This document shows positions 1-6,959 of a DNA stretch of 22,699 bases, one piece after another. This stretch comes from Candidatus Woesearchaeota archaeon (GTDB lineage Archaea > Nanobdellota > Nanobdellia > Woesearchaeales > JACPBV01). Location of the stretch: the NCBI GenBank assembly GCA_019322475.1, contig JAHWIN010000087.1:1-22699 (forward strand). Direction: 5' to 3'. The notes under the pieces are model-generated. The model did no database searches and was not told the DNA's origin. It worked only from the letters and a program-made list of their open reading frames with translations. The number at the start of each line of letters is the position of its first letter. Within the stretch, counting starts at the first letter, position 1. The position numbers were made by a program, and so were the translations under genes.

Positions 1-719
1 CCAATCTTCCACAACAGCTCAAAATAGTTCTTATAAGATTCAGCTACCTCTTTGCTTTCTATCATTATGGCAAGGGGCTCTTCCAGCCAGAGAAGGATGG
101 CTGCCTTATTTCCATAGACAACTGTTGTCGAGGGGCTTGAAAACTCCTTTGGGATCCACCTGTATTCGTTTAAAGGTGTCTTTACGGGATAGGTCCCCTT
201 GACAGCTACAAGCCTTGCTTTTATCTTCTTCAATTCCCTCTTTTTTATGAATATGGATGAGAATCCCGGCAGTGTCCTCTCAAACTCTCCGCTTGCACCG
301 AAGGCTATAAAATCCTTTCCTGTGTTCAGGATGTCGTTGAAGACTGACTTGAAGCCCGGCCTGCCTGCATAAACCTCTATTTCCGGCTTTTTCTTCCTTG
401 CAGCTTTCAGCTTAAGGAGAGAAGGCAGAATAGCACTTATGCTTTTTTCGTTGTCCTCTATGCCCCTTTTCCTGTTTTCAAGGTAGGAAAAGAGCTCTTT
501 CGGGTCTGCTGCCTTGAAGTATTTCTTATTGTTCCTGATTATGTAGGAGACAAGGCCCTTATCCTGAAGCCGGCTTATAGAGTCATATATGTGGGGCCTT
601 GATATGTTGGCCTTTTTTGATATATCGGATGCTGGGGACTCCCCTAACTGCAGCAGCATCATGTATATCCTTGACTCGTTTAAGGTTAGGCCTGCTTTTA
701 CCAGGATAGACTCTTCCAT
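1..719 (-). CDS. TrmB-family transcriptional regulator (3' end cut by window)
   Basis: The minus-strand frame is open from ATG at 719 to the window edge, giving about 239 residues. Residues 1-70 form a TrmB-type winged helix-turn-helix: AGLTLNESRIYMMLLQLGE, then a recognition-helix region with RPHIYDSISRLQDKGLVS. A helical linker of about residues 85-115 (RKRGIEDNEKSISAIL) could support dimerisation. The rest is an effector-like domain ending in FELLWKIG, which resembles the C-terminal end of TrmB-like proteins, so only a few residues are probably missing. The start fits a leaderless transcript, because a TATA-like box lies about 25 nt upstream. A palindrome at 761-779 lies just upstream of that box and is repeated exactly before leuC, which suggests self-regulation and control of leuCDB. 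The ligand is unknown. The family assignment is firm; the target is inferred. Confidence 0.85.
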   Translation of the reverse strand, partial: MEESILVKAGLTLNESRIYMMLLQLGESPASDISKKANISRPHIYDSISRLQDKGLVSYIIRNNKKYFKAADPKELFSYLENRKRGIEDNEKSISAILPSLLKLKAARKKKPEIEVYAGRPGFKSVFNDILNTGKDFIAFGASGEFERTLPGFSSIFIKKRELKKIKARLVAVKGTYPVKTPLNEYRWIPKEFSSPSTTVVYGNKAAILLWLEEPLAIMIESKEVAESYKNYFELLWKI

Positions 720-740
720 ATCTTCTGAGGAACATCATAT

Positions 741-750
741 GCTTATTAAT
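741..750 (-). promoter_or_regulatory. TATA-like box of the TrmB-type regulator
   Basis: On the minus strand this reads ATTAATAAGC, preceded by a purine-rich BRE-like stretch. Its centre is about 25 nt upstream of the ATG at 719, so the transcript would start at or near the start codon. Confidence 0.5.
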
Positions 751-757
751 CTTTCTA

Positions 758-779
758 AAGTTGTACTTCTTAGGTACAA
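758..779. promoter_or_regulatory. Palindromic operator, copy 1 (upstream of the TrmB-type gene)
   Basis: The core TTGTACTTCTTAGGTACAA (761-779) has half-sites TTGTAC and GTACAA separated by 7 bp. The same 22 bp recur without a mismatch at 1960-1981 before leuC. Here it lies about 11 bp upstream of the regulator's TATA-like box. Binding by the adjacent TrmB-type protein is an inference from position and repetition. Confidence 0.75.
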
Positions 780-834
780 TGACCATCTTACAAGCACAAG
801 CAGAGATAGAAATATACAGGAAGCTATTCCCTTA

Positions 835-940
835 GTTACTTTTGTAGCAATAAAATAGTTACTTATGTAACCAAAAGATTTATATATCTGGTAGCTATTA
901 TTTGTTACAACTGTATCAATAAGATAGTTACGTCTGTAAC
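835..940 (+). promoter_or_regulatory. Promoter and 23-bp-phased GTTAC-N4-GTAAC operator array of the HEPN/MNT pair
   Basis: Inverted repeats of the form GTTAC-N4-GTAAC begin at 835 (imperfect, ends GTAGC), 858 (perfect), 904 (imperfect, ends GTATC) and 927 (perfect), so the starts are 23, 46 and 23 bp apart. The missing position near 881 is occupied by the TATA box TTTATATAT (879-887) followed by a half-site GTAGC at 891-895. The AT-rich spacers after GTTAC sites also resemble each other (AATAAAATA, AATAAGATA). The last repeat touches the ATG at 941. This arrangement suits cooperative autorepression of the toxin-antitoxin promoter. Confidence 0.75.
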
Positions 941-1339
941 ATGAATTTAGAAAAACACCTAGAAAGGCTAAAGGAAAGCATAGAGGTTATAGATGAAAGC
1001 ATAACAAAAGACATTACAAAGAGGCAAAGGACAATAGGGTTCAGCATCTCTGCTGCATCTGCTGATATGTTTGAGATATTCCTGCATAAGAACAGGCTTA
1101 TCGATCCAGGGTTTGTAGTAAAACATGAATGGTTCAAGTCTAAGAACAAGACCAATGAGAAGTTTCCGTTTGATTTTAAGGGCAAGGAGAAGATCCTGGA
1201 GCTTATGCATTCCATCGAGGAGAAGAGGGATTCCCTTTGTTATGGGGTCCCTAAGGAAGAAGGAATCATAAGAGATACGATAAAAAAATTCAATGAGCTA
1301 AAGGAGATATTTAAGAGAAAGGGTGTTGATGTTGAATGA
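941..1339 (+). CDS. HEPN-domain protein (putative toxin of a HEPN/MNT pair)
   Basis: A protein of 132 residues, mostly helical and charged. It is assigned to the HEPN group because it is short and helical, has the element RDSLCYG at 96-102, and is followed with overlap by a minimal nucleotidyltransferase, the usual HEPN/MNT order. Active HEPN toxins are RNases with an R-x4-6-H motif. Here the arginine is kept but tyrosine stands where the histidine is expected, so RNase activity is uncertain. The start codon directly follows the last GTTAC-N4-GTAAC repeat. The stop overlaps the next gene, indicating translational coupling. The domain assignment rests on the motif and context, without any database search. 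Confidence 0.7.
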   Translation: MNLEKHLERLKESIEVIDESITKDITKRQRTIGFSISAASADMFEIFLHKNRLIDPGFVVKHEWFKSKNKTNEKFPFDFKGKEKILELMHSIEEKRDSLCYGVPKEEGIIRDTIKKFNELKEIFKRKGVDVE

Positions 1340-1943
1340 GAAGATACTAGGCTATGCTGTTGATTTTGTATCTTTTTTTCTGGAAAGGATAGACAAAGGC
1401 TATATAGAGAAAATAATATTATTCGGATCTGCTGCAAGAGATGAAGCTGACAGTGACAGTGATGTGGATCTTTTTATAGAATCAATAGATAGTGCAAAAA
1501 CTAAAAGAGCTACCGATAAAATAAAAAAAGAATTTTTTGACTCAATAAGGTTTAAGAGCTATTGGGAACTGAAAGGGGTAAAGAACGATATCAGGGTGGT
1601 GACGGGAAAATTAGACAACTGGAAGGACATAAAAAACAGCGTAATAGCCAACGGAATATTGCTATACGGCAAATATGAGGCCACACCCAGGAATGCTGTC
1701 CATAAGACAATATTCTCATGGGAAAAAGTAAAGCCAGAATCTAAGAGGGTTTTGCTGTTTAAAAGACTGTTTGGGTTCAAAAACCAGAAAAAGGAGTACA
1801 AAGGGCTTTTGGACAAGTATGGAGGGGAAAAGCTGAGCAAAGGAAGCATCATGGTAGCTACAAAACATTCTGTTGAGTTTATGAAGCTCTTTAAAAAGAT
1901 GAGGGTAACAGTGATGATAAGGAAGGTTGTGGAGTACAGCTAG
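1329..1943 (+). CDS. MNT-type nucleotidyltransferase (putative antitoxin)
   Basis: A protein of 204 residues when started at ATG 1329; GTG 1323 is an alternative six bases upstream. AAAGG just before 1322 could serve as ribosome-binding site. The N-terminal domain has the polymerase-beta superfamily signature GS(33-34)-x10-D45-x-D47, with a likely third acid near NDIR (about residue 87). MNT antitoxins neutralise HEPN partners by adding AMP to the toxin. After the nucleotidyltransferase domain (up to LLYGK, about 115) there is a basic C-terminal extension of about 85 residues (KRVLLFKRLFGFK, YKGLLDKYGGEKLSKG). Its job is not evident; DNA binding to the upstream operator array is one possibility. 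Confidence 0.8.
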   Translation: MLNEKILGYAVDFVSFFLERIDKGYIEKIILFGSAARDEADSDSDVDLFIESIDSAKTKRATDKIKKEFFDSIRFKSYWELKGVKNDIRVVTGKLDNWKDIKNSVIANGILLYGKYEATPRNAVHKTIFSWEKVKPESKRVLLFKRLFGFKNQKKEYKGLLDKYGGEKLSKGSIMVATKHSVEFMKLFKKMRVTVMIRKVVEYS

Positions 1944-1959
1944 ACGTGAGGGGTTTATT

Positions 1960-1981
1960 AAGTTGTACTTCTTAGGTACAA
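1960..1981. promoter_or_regulatory. Palindromic operator, copy 2 (upstream of leuC)
   Basis: An exact 22-bp copy of the palindrome at 758-779. It ends about 5 bp before the leuC TATA box, so it overlaps or abuts the BRE position. In Thermococcales, TrmB-family sites upstream of BRE/TATA are associated with activation, and sites downstream with repression. By that rule this one would be an activator site, which is an inference. Confidence 0.75.
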
Positions 1982-1984
1982 CAT

Positions 1985-1996
1985 AGTTTTAAATAG
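1985..1996 (+). promoter_or_regulatory. TATA box of the leuCDB operon
   Basis: TTTTAAATA at 1987-1995 predicts a transcript start near 2016, about 14 nt before the leuC ATG. AAAAGAGGAAT just before the ATG supplies a weak ribosome-binding site. Confidence 0.6.
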
Positions 1997-2029
1997 TACA
2001 GCACTTCCAGGGTTAAAAGAGGAATTATC

Positions 2030-3328
2030 ATGCCACAAACAATAACTGAAAAGATACTTGCAAGACATTCAGGAAGGAAAAAGGTAAGTCCTGATGAATT
2101 AGTGAACATCGACCTAGATGTGATACTATGCCATGAGGTTACAACCCCCCCTGCAGTCACTGCACTTGAGAAGATGGGGATGGATACGGTGTTTGATGCT
2201 GATAAGATAATAGTGACTCCGGACCATTTTGTGCCTAATAAGGATGAGAAATCTGCAGAGCTTGCAAAAAGGCTAAGGGACTGGGTCAAAAGGCACAATA
2301 TAAAGAACTATTATGAGATCGGGAGGCATGGGATATGCCATACCATACTGATAGAGCAGGGCCATATAGTCCCTGGAGAAACGGTCGTTGCAGGAGATTC
2401 GCATACATGCACACATGGGGCAGTAGGGGCATTTGGGATGGGAATCGGGTCTACTGAGCTTGCCGCAGCTATTGCAACAGGCAAATGCTGGTTCAGGGTT
2501 CCATCTACGATAAAGGTCAATATAGAAGGGAAGCTGCAAAAAGGCGTCTTTTCAAAGGATGTAATACTTCAGGTTATATCTAAGATAGGGGTAGACGGAG
2601 CTACAGACAGGGCGATAGAATTCACAGGAAAAGCGGTGGAGGATATGGAGTTTGAGGACAGGATAACATTGACGAACATGGCAGTAGAGGCTGGGGCAAC
2701 AGTAGGGATAATAAATCCTGATAAGAAGACTGTAGATTATGTAAAATCCAGGTCTAAGAAAAGATTTGAGATTGTCAGATCTGACCCTGATGCAGAATAC
2801 GAGAGAGTGTTGAACTTTGACGTTTCAAAGCTGGAGCCTTTAGCGGGTGTTCCGCCTTTGCCAAGCAATGCAAAGCCTGTAAAGGACATAAAAGATATCA
2901 AGATAGACCAGGCAGTGATAGGGTCATGCACGAACGGAAGGATAAATGACCTTAGGGAGGCTGCTAAAATACTGAAAGGCAACAAGGTAAAGGATTTTGT
3001 AAGAGCAATAATAATACCTGCCACTACAGATATATGGAAACAGGCTGAAAAAGAAGGGTTATTTAAGATATTTACAGAAGCAGGAGCTACCATATCCACA
3101 CCTACATGCGGCCCATGCTTAGGGGGGCATATGGGGGTTTTGGCAGCAGGAGAGACAGCTATCGCTTCCACGAACAGGAACTTTGTAGGCAGGATGGGGT
3201 CACCTAAATCATATGTATATATCGCAAGCCCTGCAACTGTCGCGGCTTCGGCTATAGAAGGCAAGATTGCTGATCCAAGGAAGTATATGGGGATAGATGC
3301 TTATATTAAGGAAGGATATAAAAAATGA
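2030..3328 (+). CDS. leuC: 3-isopropylmalate dehydratase, large subunit
   Basis: A 432-residue aconitase-family large subunit. With LeuD it isomerises 2-isopropylmalate to 3-isopropylmalate in leucine synthesis. The three [4Fe-4S] ligands are visible as C300 (IGSCTNG) and C360/C363 (TCGPCLGG). Other family landmarks are GDSHTCTHGAVGAFGMGIGSTE at about 122-143 and GRMGSP near the C-terminus. leuD starts inside its stop codon (ATGA overlap). Homoaconitase and methanogen (homo)aconitase-like enzymes share the fold and cannot be fully excluded; the leuD and leuB neighbours favour leucine synthesis. A shared operator with the TrmB-type gene lies upstream. Confidence 0.9.
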   Translation: MPQTITEKILARHSGRKKVSPDELVNIDLDVILCHEVTTPPAVTALEKMGMDTVFDADKIIVTPDHFVPNKDEKSAELAKRLRDWVKRHNIKNYYEIGRHGICHTILIEQGHIVPGETVVAGDSHTCTHGAVGAFGMGIGSTELAAAIATGKCWFRVPSTIKVNIEGKLQKGVFSKDVILQVISKIGVDGATDRAIEFTGKAVEDMEFEDRITLTNMAVEAGATVGIINPDKKTVDYVKSRSKKRFEIVRSDPDAEYERVLNFDVSKLEPLAGVPPLPSNAKPVKDIKDIKIDQAVIGSCTNGRINDLREAAKILKGNKVKDFVRAIIIPATTDIWKQAEKEGLFKIFTEAGATISTPTCGPCLGGHMGVLAAGETAIASTNRNFVGRMGSPKSYVYIASPATVAASAIEGKIADPRKYMGIDAYIKEGYKK

Positions 3329-3834
3329 AAAAGACGATAAAGGGAAAATCATTTTTATTTGACAAGGATGACATAGATACAGACATGATAATCCCTGCAA
3401 AATACCTAAATACAGATGATGAAAGGGAGCTGGCAGAGTATGCTATGGAATTCATAGATAAGGATTTCCCCAAAAAGGCAAAGGAAAAGAATGTAGAGAT
3501 AATAGTTGCAGGAAAGAACTTTGGATGCGGATCTAGCAGGGAGCATGCTGTCTGGTGCCTGACAGGGAACAACGTAAAAGCTGTCATCGCTGAAGGGTTT
3601 GCAAGGATCTTTTTCAGGAACTGCGTAAATTTCGGCCTTTTTCCTGTGGTCTGCCCCGGGTGCACCAAAAAAATCTCTAAGGGAGATGAGCTGGAGATAG
3701 ACATCAAAGAAGGCATAGTCAAAAACCTCACGAAAAATGAGGAGTATAAGGCAGAGCCACTGCCTGATTTCATGATGGAGATCGTAGAGGCAGGGGGGCT
3801 TTTGCCTTATGTCAAGAGGATGAATAAAAAATGA
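3325..3834 (+). CDS. leuD: 3-isopropylmalate dehydratase, small subunit
   Basis: A protein of 169 residues, the usual length of the archaeal swivelling-domain subunit. It carries DIDTDMIIPAKYL at about 16-28, the substrate-loop region YLNTDDE (27-33), and the conserved GCGSSREHA at 67-75. The loop sets substrate preference between isopropylmalate and homoaconitate. This version resembles isopropylmalate-type loops more than the short YLRT loop of archaeal homoaconitase, though this is a judgement by eye. It overlaps leuC by 4 nt at its start and leuB by 4 nt at its end, so the three genes are translationally coupled. Confidence 0.88.
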   Translation: MKKTIKGKSFLFDKDDIDTDMIIPAKYLNTDDERELAEYAMEFIDKDFPKKAKEKNVEIIVAGKNFGCGSSREHAVWCLTGNNVKAVIAEGFARIFFRNCVNFGLFPVVCPGCTKKISKGDELEIDIKEGIVKNLTKNEEYKAEPLPDFMMEIVEAGGLLPYVKRMNKK

Positions 3835-4955
3835 AAACATACAGGATAGCAAAGATGCCCGGAGACGGCATAGGGCCTGAGATAATAGCAGAAGGCGTTA
3901 AGGTTATAGATGCTGCCAGCGACAAATATAACTTTAAGGTAGAGTGGGAAGAGTATGATAATGGGGCAGAGAGGTACCTTAAGACAGGCGAACTGATAAC
4001 AGAGGATACACTAGGAGAGATAAAGAAGAAATGCAAAGCTATCTACCTGGGTGCTTTAGGCGACCCAAGATGCAAGCCAGGGATACTGGAGAAAGGCATA
4101 CTTCTGAAGACAAGGTTTTATTTCGACCAGTTTGTTAATTTAAGGCCGATCAAGCTTCTAGAAGGGGTTTCATGCCCTTTGAAGGACAAGAGCCCAAAGG
4201 ACATAGACTTTACTGTGGTCAGGGAAAACACAGAGGATTTCTATGTTGGTATAGGAAACAGGGCAAAAACAGGGAAAAACAGGCAGGAGCTTGAGGTTGT
4301 CAGGGAGCTCTATAATGTTAAGTTTGGCCTTGACATCGAGAATTCTGATGAGATAGCATACCAGATAGGGGTTATGAGCAAAAAAGGCGCTGAAAGGGTG
4401 ATAAAATACGGGTTTGAACTTGCCAAGAAGGAAAAGGCTGATACAGTTTATTTTGTGGATAAGGCAAATGTGCTTTCTGACATATACGGGTTCTGGAGAG
4501 AGAATGTAGAAAGGATAAGCAAGGGGTATCCAAAGATAAAGCACGAGTTCATGTTTGTAGATGCAATAACCATGTGGTTTGTCAAGAACCCTGAATGGTT
4601 CAAGGTTGTCACTACGCCTAATATGTTCGGCGACATAATAACCGACCTAGGGGCCATGATACAAGGAGGATTAGGGCTTGCTCCGGGAGGCAACATCAAT
4701 CCTGAAGGCATCTCCATGTTTGAACCTATACACGGGTCTGCACCTAAGTACAAGGGGATGAATGTAGCTAATCCTTTAGCTACAATATGGGCAGGAGCTA
4801 TGATGCTGGATGAGATAGGAGAGCCTAAAGCAGCAGAAAGCGTAGTTAATGCTATAGAGTCTGTACTGAAAGAAGGGAAGATAAAGACAAAGGACCTTGG
4901 CGGGAAAGACAAGTGCTCTGATATGGGCGATGCTGTTGCCGGGAAGATCCAATAA
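3831..4955 (+). CDS. leuB: 3-isopropylmalate dehydrogenase
   Basis: A 374-residue beta-decarboxylating dehydrogenase. It oxidises and decarboxylates 3-isopropylmalate to 2-oxoisocaproate, which IlvE then aminates. Visible motifs are MPGDGIGPEI (N-terminal), the substrate region LLKTRFYFDQFVNLRP, RENTEDFYVG, the catalytic Lys in DKANVLS, the metal-binding Asp cluster in MFGDIITDLGAMIQGGLG and the cofactor loop FEPIHGSAPKY. The phrase GILEKGILLKTRF is shared with tartrate dehydrogenase-like members, so side specificity is possible. Position at the end of leuCD argues for LeuB. No leuA is present in the window. Confidence 0.88.
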   Translation: MKTYRIAKMPGDGIGPEIIAEGVKVIDAASDKYNFKVEWEEYDNGAERYLKTGELITEDTLGEIKKKCKAIYLGALGDPRCKPGILEKGILLKTRFYFDQFVNLRPIKLLEGVSCPLKDKSPKDIDFTVVRENTEDFYVGIGNRAKTGKNRQELEVVRELYNVKFGLDIENSDEIAYQIGVMSKKGAERVIKYGFELAKKEKADTVYFVDKANVLSDIYGFWRENVERISKGYPKIKHEFMFVDAITMWFVKNPEWFKVVTTPNMFGDIITDLGAMIQGGLGLAPGGNINPEGISMFEPIHGSAPKYKGMNVANPLATIWAGAMMLDEIGEPKAAESVVNAIESVLKEGKIKTKDLGGKDKCSDMGDAVAGKIQ

Positions 4956-5001
4956 GCACTATATAGGACAAAACTTCACCACCTTTTAGTTTTGATAAAG
5001 A

Positions 5002-5010
5002 TTTATATTA
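5002..5010 (+). promoter_or_regulatory. TATA box of the HerA-like gene
   Basis: TTTATATTA, with a purine-rich AAAGA stretch before it. It predicts a transcript start near 5030, which matches the GTG/ATG pair at 5030/5033, so the gene is probably leaderless. Confidence 0.6.
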
Positions 5011-5032
5011 GTTCTTGAGAATCTTAACAGTG

Positions 5033-6352
5033 ATGTATGATATAGTCATAGGGAGAAGTGAAAAGGACAGGCTGAAGTACGGGAAGGAAGGGACTATATT
5101 TCTAGGTAAGCATTATGTCAAGATGGGGCAGACAACTTCCCTCTCTAATGAAATCTACATGGATGTCACAAGAAGCCATGTTGTGTTTGTATGCGGCAAG
5201 AGGGGATCAGGAAAGTCTTATACCATGGGGGTAATAGCAGAGGGTATGACTGACCTTCCTGAAGAGATAAAGAAGAATCTGGCAATAGTGATGCTTGACA
5301 CCATGGGCATATACTGGACCATGAAGTACAGAAATGACAAGGAAGGGGACCTTCTTAAGGAGTGGGGGCTTGAGGGAAAAGAGCTTGATGTAAAGATATA
5401 CACCCCTGCAGGGTATTTCAAGAGATACAAGGATGAGGGAGTACCCACTGATGAGCCATTTTCCATAAAACCTTCTGAACTAGACCCTTCTGATTGGTGC
5501 ATCACTTTTGGGATAGACATCACAAGCTCTCAAGGCGTCCTGATAGAAAGGATAATCAACGGGCTTAAAGAGGAGAAAAAAGATTATGACATAGATAAGA
5601 TAATCAAGACCATAAAGGATGATGAAAGAAGCAACCAGGAGGTCAAGGATGCTGTAGAGAACAGGTTCATAGACAGCAAGAGGTGGGGGCTGTTCAGCGA
5701 AGAAGGGACCTCATTGAAGGACCTGGTCAAAGGAGGGCAGGTTACTGTGCTGGATGTGAGCTGCTATGCCACTACGCCTGGAACACAGGGGTTAAGGGCG
5801 TTGGTGATAGGGCTGGTGGCTGAGAAGCTGTTTGTGCAGAGGATGATAGCAAGGAAGAATGAGGAGCTGAAGTCCATAAAGGAAACTACCCATTTTATGG
5901 GGGGCAAGGTCGAGGTCAAGCAGAAAGAGCCCTTGGTGTGGATGGTAATAGATGAAGCACATGAGTTCCTGCCCTATGAAGGCGAAACTGCCGCTTCACA
6001 TCCCTTGCAGATAATCCTAAGAGAAGGAAGGCAGCCGGGGATATCGCTGATATTGGCATCCCAGCAGCCGGGAAGGATACATACAGATGTCATGACGCAG
6101 AGCGATATCGTTATTGCACACAGGATAACCGCAAAGGTGGACATAGACGCTCTGGGGCAGCTTATGCAGAGCTATATGAGGGAGGGGCTGGACAAGCAGC
6201 TTAATGTCCTTCCAAGGCTAAAGGGCTCTGCGATAGTATTTGATGACACGAATGAAAGGATGTATCCCATGAGGATAAGGCCAAGATTCACATGGCACGG
6301 AGGCGAGGCTCCTACTGCAATGCACAAGGCCAAAAAGGTATTTGAGTTCTAA
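5033..6352 (+). CDS. HerA-like (DUF87-type) ATPase
   Basis: A protein of 439 residues from ATG 5033, preferred over the TTG at 5015 because the TATA box places the transcript start near 5030. It is a FtsK/HerA-family P-loop ATPase. Walker A is GKRGSGKS (55-62), Walker B is VWMVIDEAHEFLP (about 302-314), a sensor-like ILASQQPGR follows near 340, and the HRIT segment (about 363-366) carries a candidate arginine finger. HerA ATPases usually translocate DNA with the nuclease NurA in end resection. There is no nurA in this window and the N-terminal barrel is short, so a role in DNA repair is only a family-level inference. Confidence 0.82.
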   Translation: MYDIVIGRSEKDRLKYGKEGTIFLGKHYVKMGQTTSLSNEIYMDVTRSHVVFVCGKRGSGKSYTMGVIAEGMTDLPEEIKKNLAIVMLDTMGIYWTMKYRNDKEGDLLKEWGLEGKELDVKIYTPAGYFKRYKDEGVPTDEPFSIKPSELDPSDWCITFGIDITSSQGVLIERIINGLKEEKKDYDIDKIIKTIKDDERSNQEVKDAVENRFIDSKRWGLFSEEGTSLKDLVKGGQVTVLDVSCYATTPGTQGLRALVIGLVAEKLFVQRMIARKNEELKSIKETTHFMGGKVEVKQKEPLVWMVIDEAHEFLPYEGETAASHPLQIILREGRQPGISLILASQQPGRIHTDVMTQSDIVIAHRITAKVDIDALGQLMQSYMREGLDKQLNVLPRLKGSAIVFDDTNERMYPMRIRPRFTWHGGEAPTAMHKAKKVFEF

Positions 6353-6362
6353 AAGGTTAGAA

Positions 6363-6411
6363 AAGTATATAAAGAACGGATTAAGCATAAGATTATCCAA
6401 TATAGGAGGTG
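6363..6411 (+). promoter_or_regulatory. TATA box and strong Shine-Dalgarno of the 99-aa gene
   Basis: GTATATAAA at 6365-6373 predicts a start near 6394. AGGAGGTG at 6404-6411 is a near-perfect ribosome-binding site 6 nt before ATG 6418, and it decides this start over GTG 6409. Confidence 0.65.
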
Positions 6412-6417
6412 GGAACA

Positions 6418-6717
6418 ATGGCATTCTCTAAGTCGTTTCCAAGAACAATAGAAGGAAGCAATTACCCTAAGTGGGAAGAGGTTTTTTTAAGCGATGAAGA
6501 AGAGCTGGATATAGAAAGAAGAGCAAGAGCTGAGAATATGGAGATAATGAAGGAGTGCATAGATGATGCTAAGGCAGTTATCGAAGAGAAGGGATTCAAG
6601 GGGTTTAAGGAAGACATCTTAAAGGCAGCCATCCCCTTGTTCGAGAAAAGGGCATCACATACAGTATATTGGAAAGAAAGAAGGTGCAAAGAGAAGGCTG
6701 AAGGGCTGAACAGGTAG
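6418..6717 (+). CDS. Small soluble protein of unknown function (99 aa)
   Basis: The start is set by the strong AGGAGGTG ribosome-binding site. The protein is soluble and helical. It begins MAFSKSFPRT and has an acidic stretch FLSDEEELDIE near residues 24-34. The C-terminal half contains EKRASHTVYWKERRCKEKAE, with a possible H, C and Trp/Tyr cluster. I recognise no catalytic motif. It has its own promoter and converges, 2 nt apart, with the small membrane-protein gene on the other strand. The strong initiation signals suggest abundant expression. Confidence 0.7.
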   Translation: MAFSKSFPRTIEGSNYPKWEEVFLSDEEELDIERRARAENMEIMKECIDDAKAVIEEKGFKGFKEDILKAAIPLFEKRASHTVYWKERRCKEKAEGLNR

Positions 6718-6719
6718 CA

Positions 6720-6932
6720 TTATCTCTTCTTTTTCTTCTCCAATTCAGGCAAGACAGGGGAATATGTCATGGATATTATAGCGGCTACAAACATCGCTGC
6801 AAAGAAAAGCATAAATGTGAAACCCCATGTCTTATTGCCAAGTTGCCTATAGATATACAGGGCAGATATAAGAAAACCTACTATGGCTGTGAGCATAAAA
6901 GAGCCATGCAGCGGAACTACTTTTGATAACAT
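6720..6932 (-). CDS. Small two-pass membrane protein (70 aa)
   Basis: A 70-residue protein with two hydrophobic segments, about 12-31 (FMLTAIVGFLISALYIYRQL) and 36-57 (WGFTFMLFFAAMFVAAIISM), ending in a lysine-rich cytoplasmic tail. GAGGTGAT immediately upstream is a good ribosome-binding site. It lies 27 nt downstream of trpS on the same strand and may be the last gene of that unit. Function not recognised. Confidence 0.7.
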   Translation of the reverse strand: MLSKVVPLHGSFMLTAIVGFLISALYIYRQLGNKTWGFTFMLFFAAMFVAAIISMTYSPVLPELEKKKKR

Positions 6933-6959
6933 ACTATCACCTCTTTTATCTTTTTCTTA

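Noticed and set aside
589..858. Plus-strand 89-aa ORF opposite the TrmB-type gene
   Set aside because: It is antisense to the conserved helix-turn-helix coding region and runs through the operator region, so it is a shadow frame.
2737..3264. Long minus-strand frame inside leuC (175 aa)
   Set aside because: Antisense to fully conserved LeuC sequence including the Fe-S cysteines; its Pro/Ser/Leu-rich composition is typical of a shadow frame.
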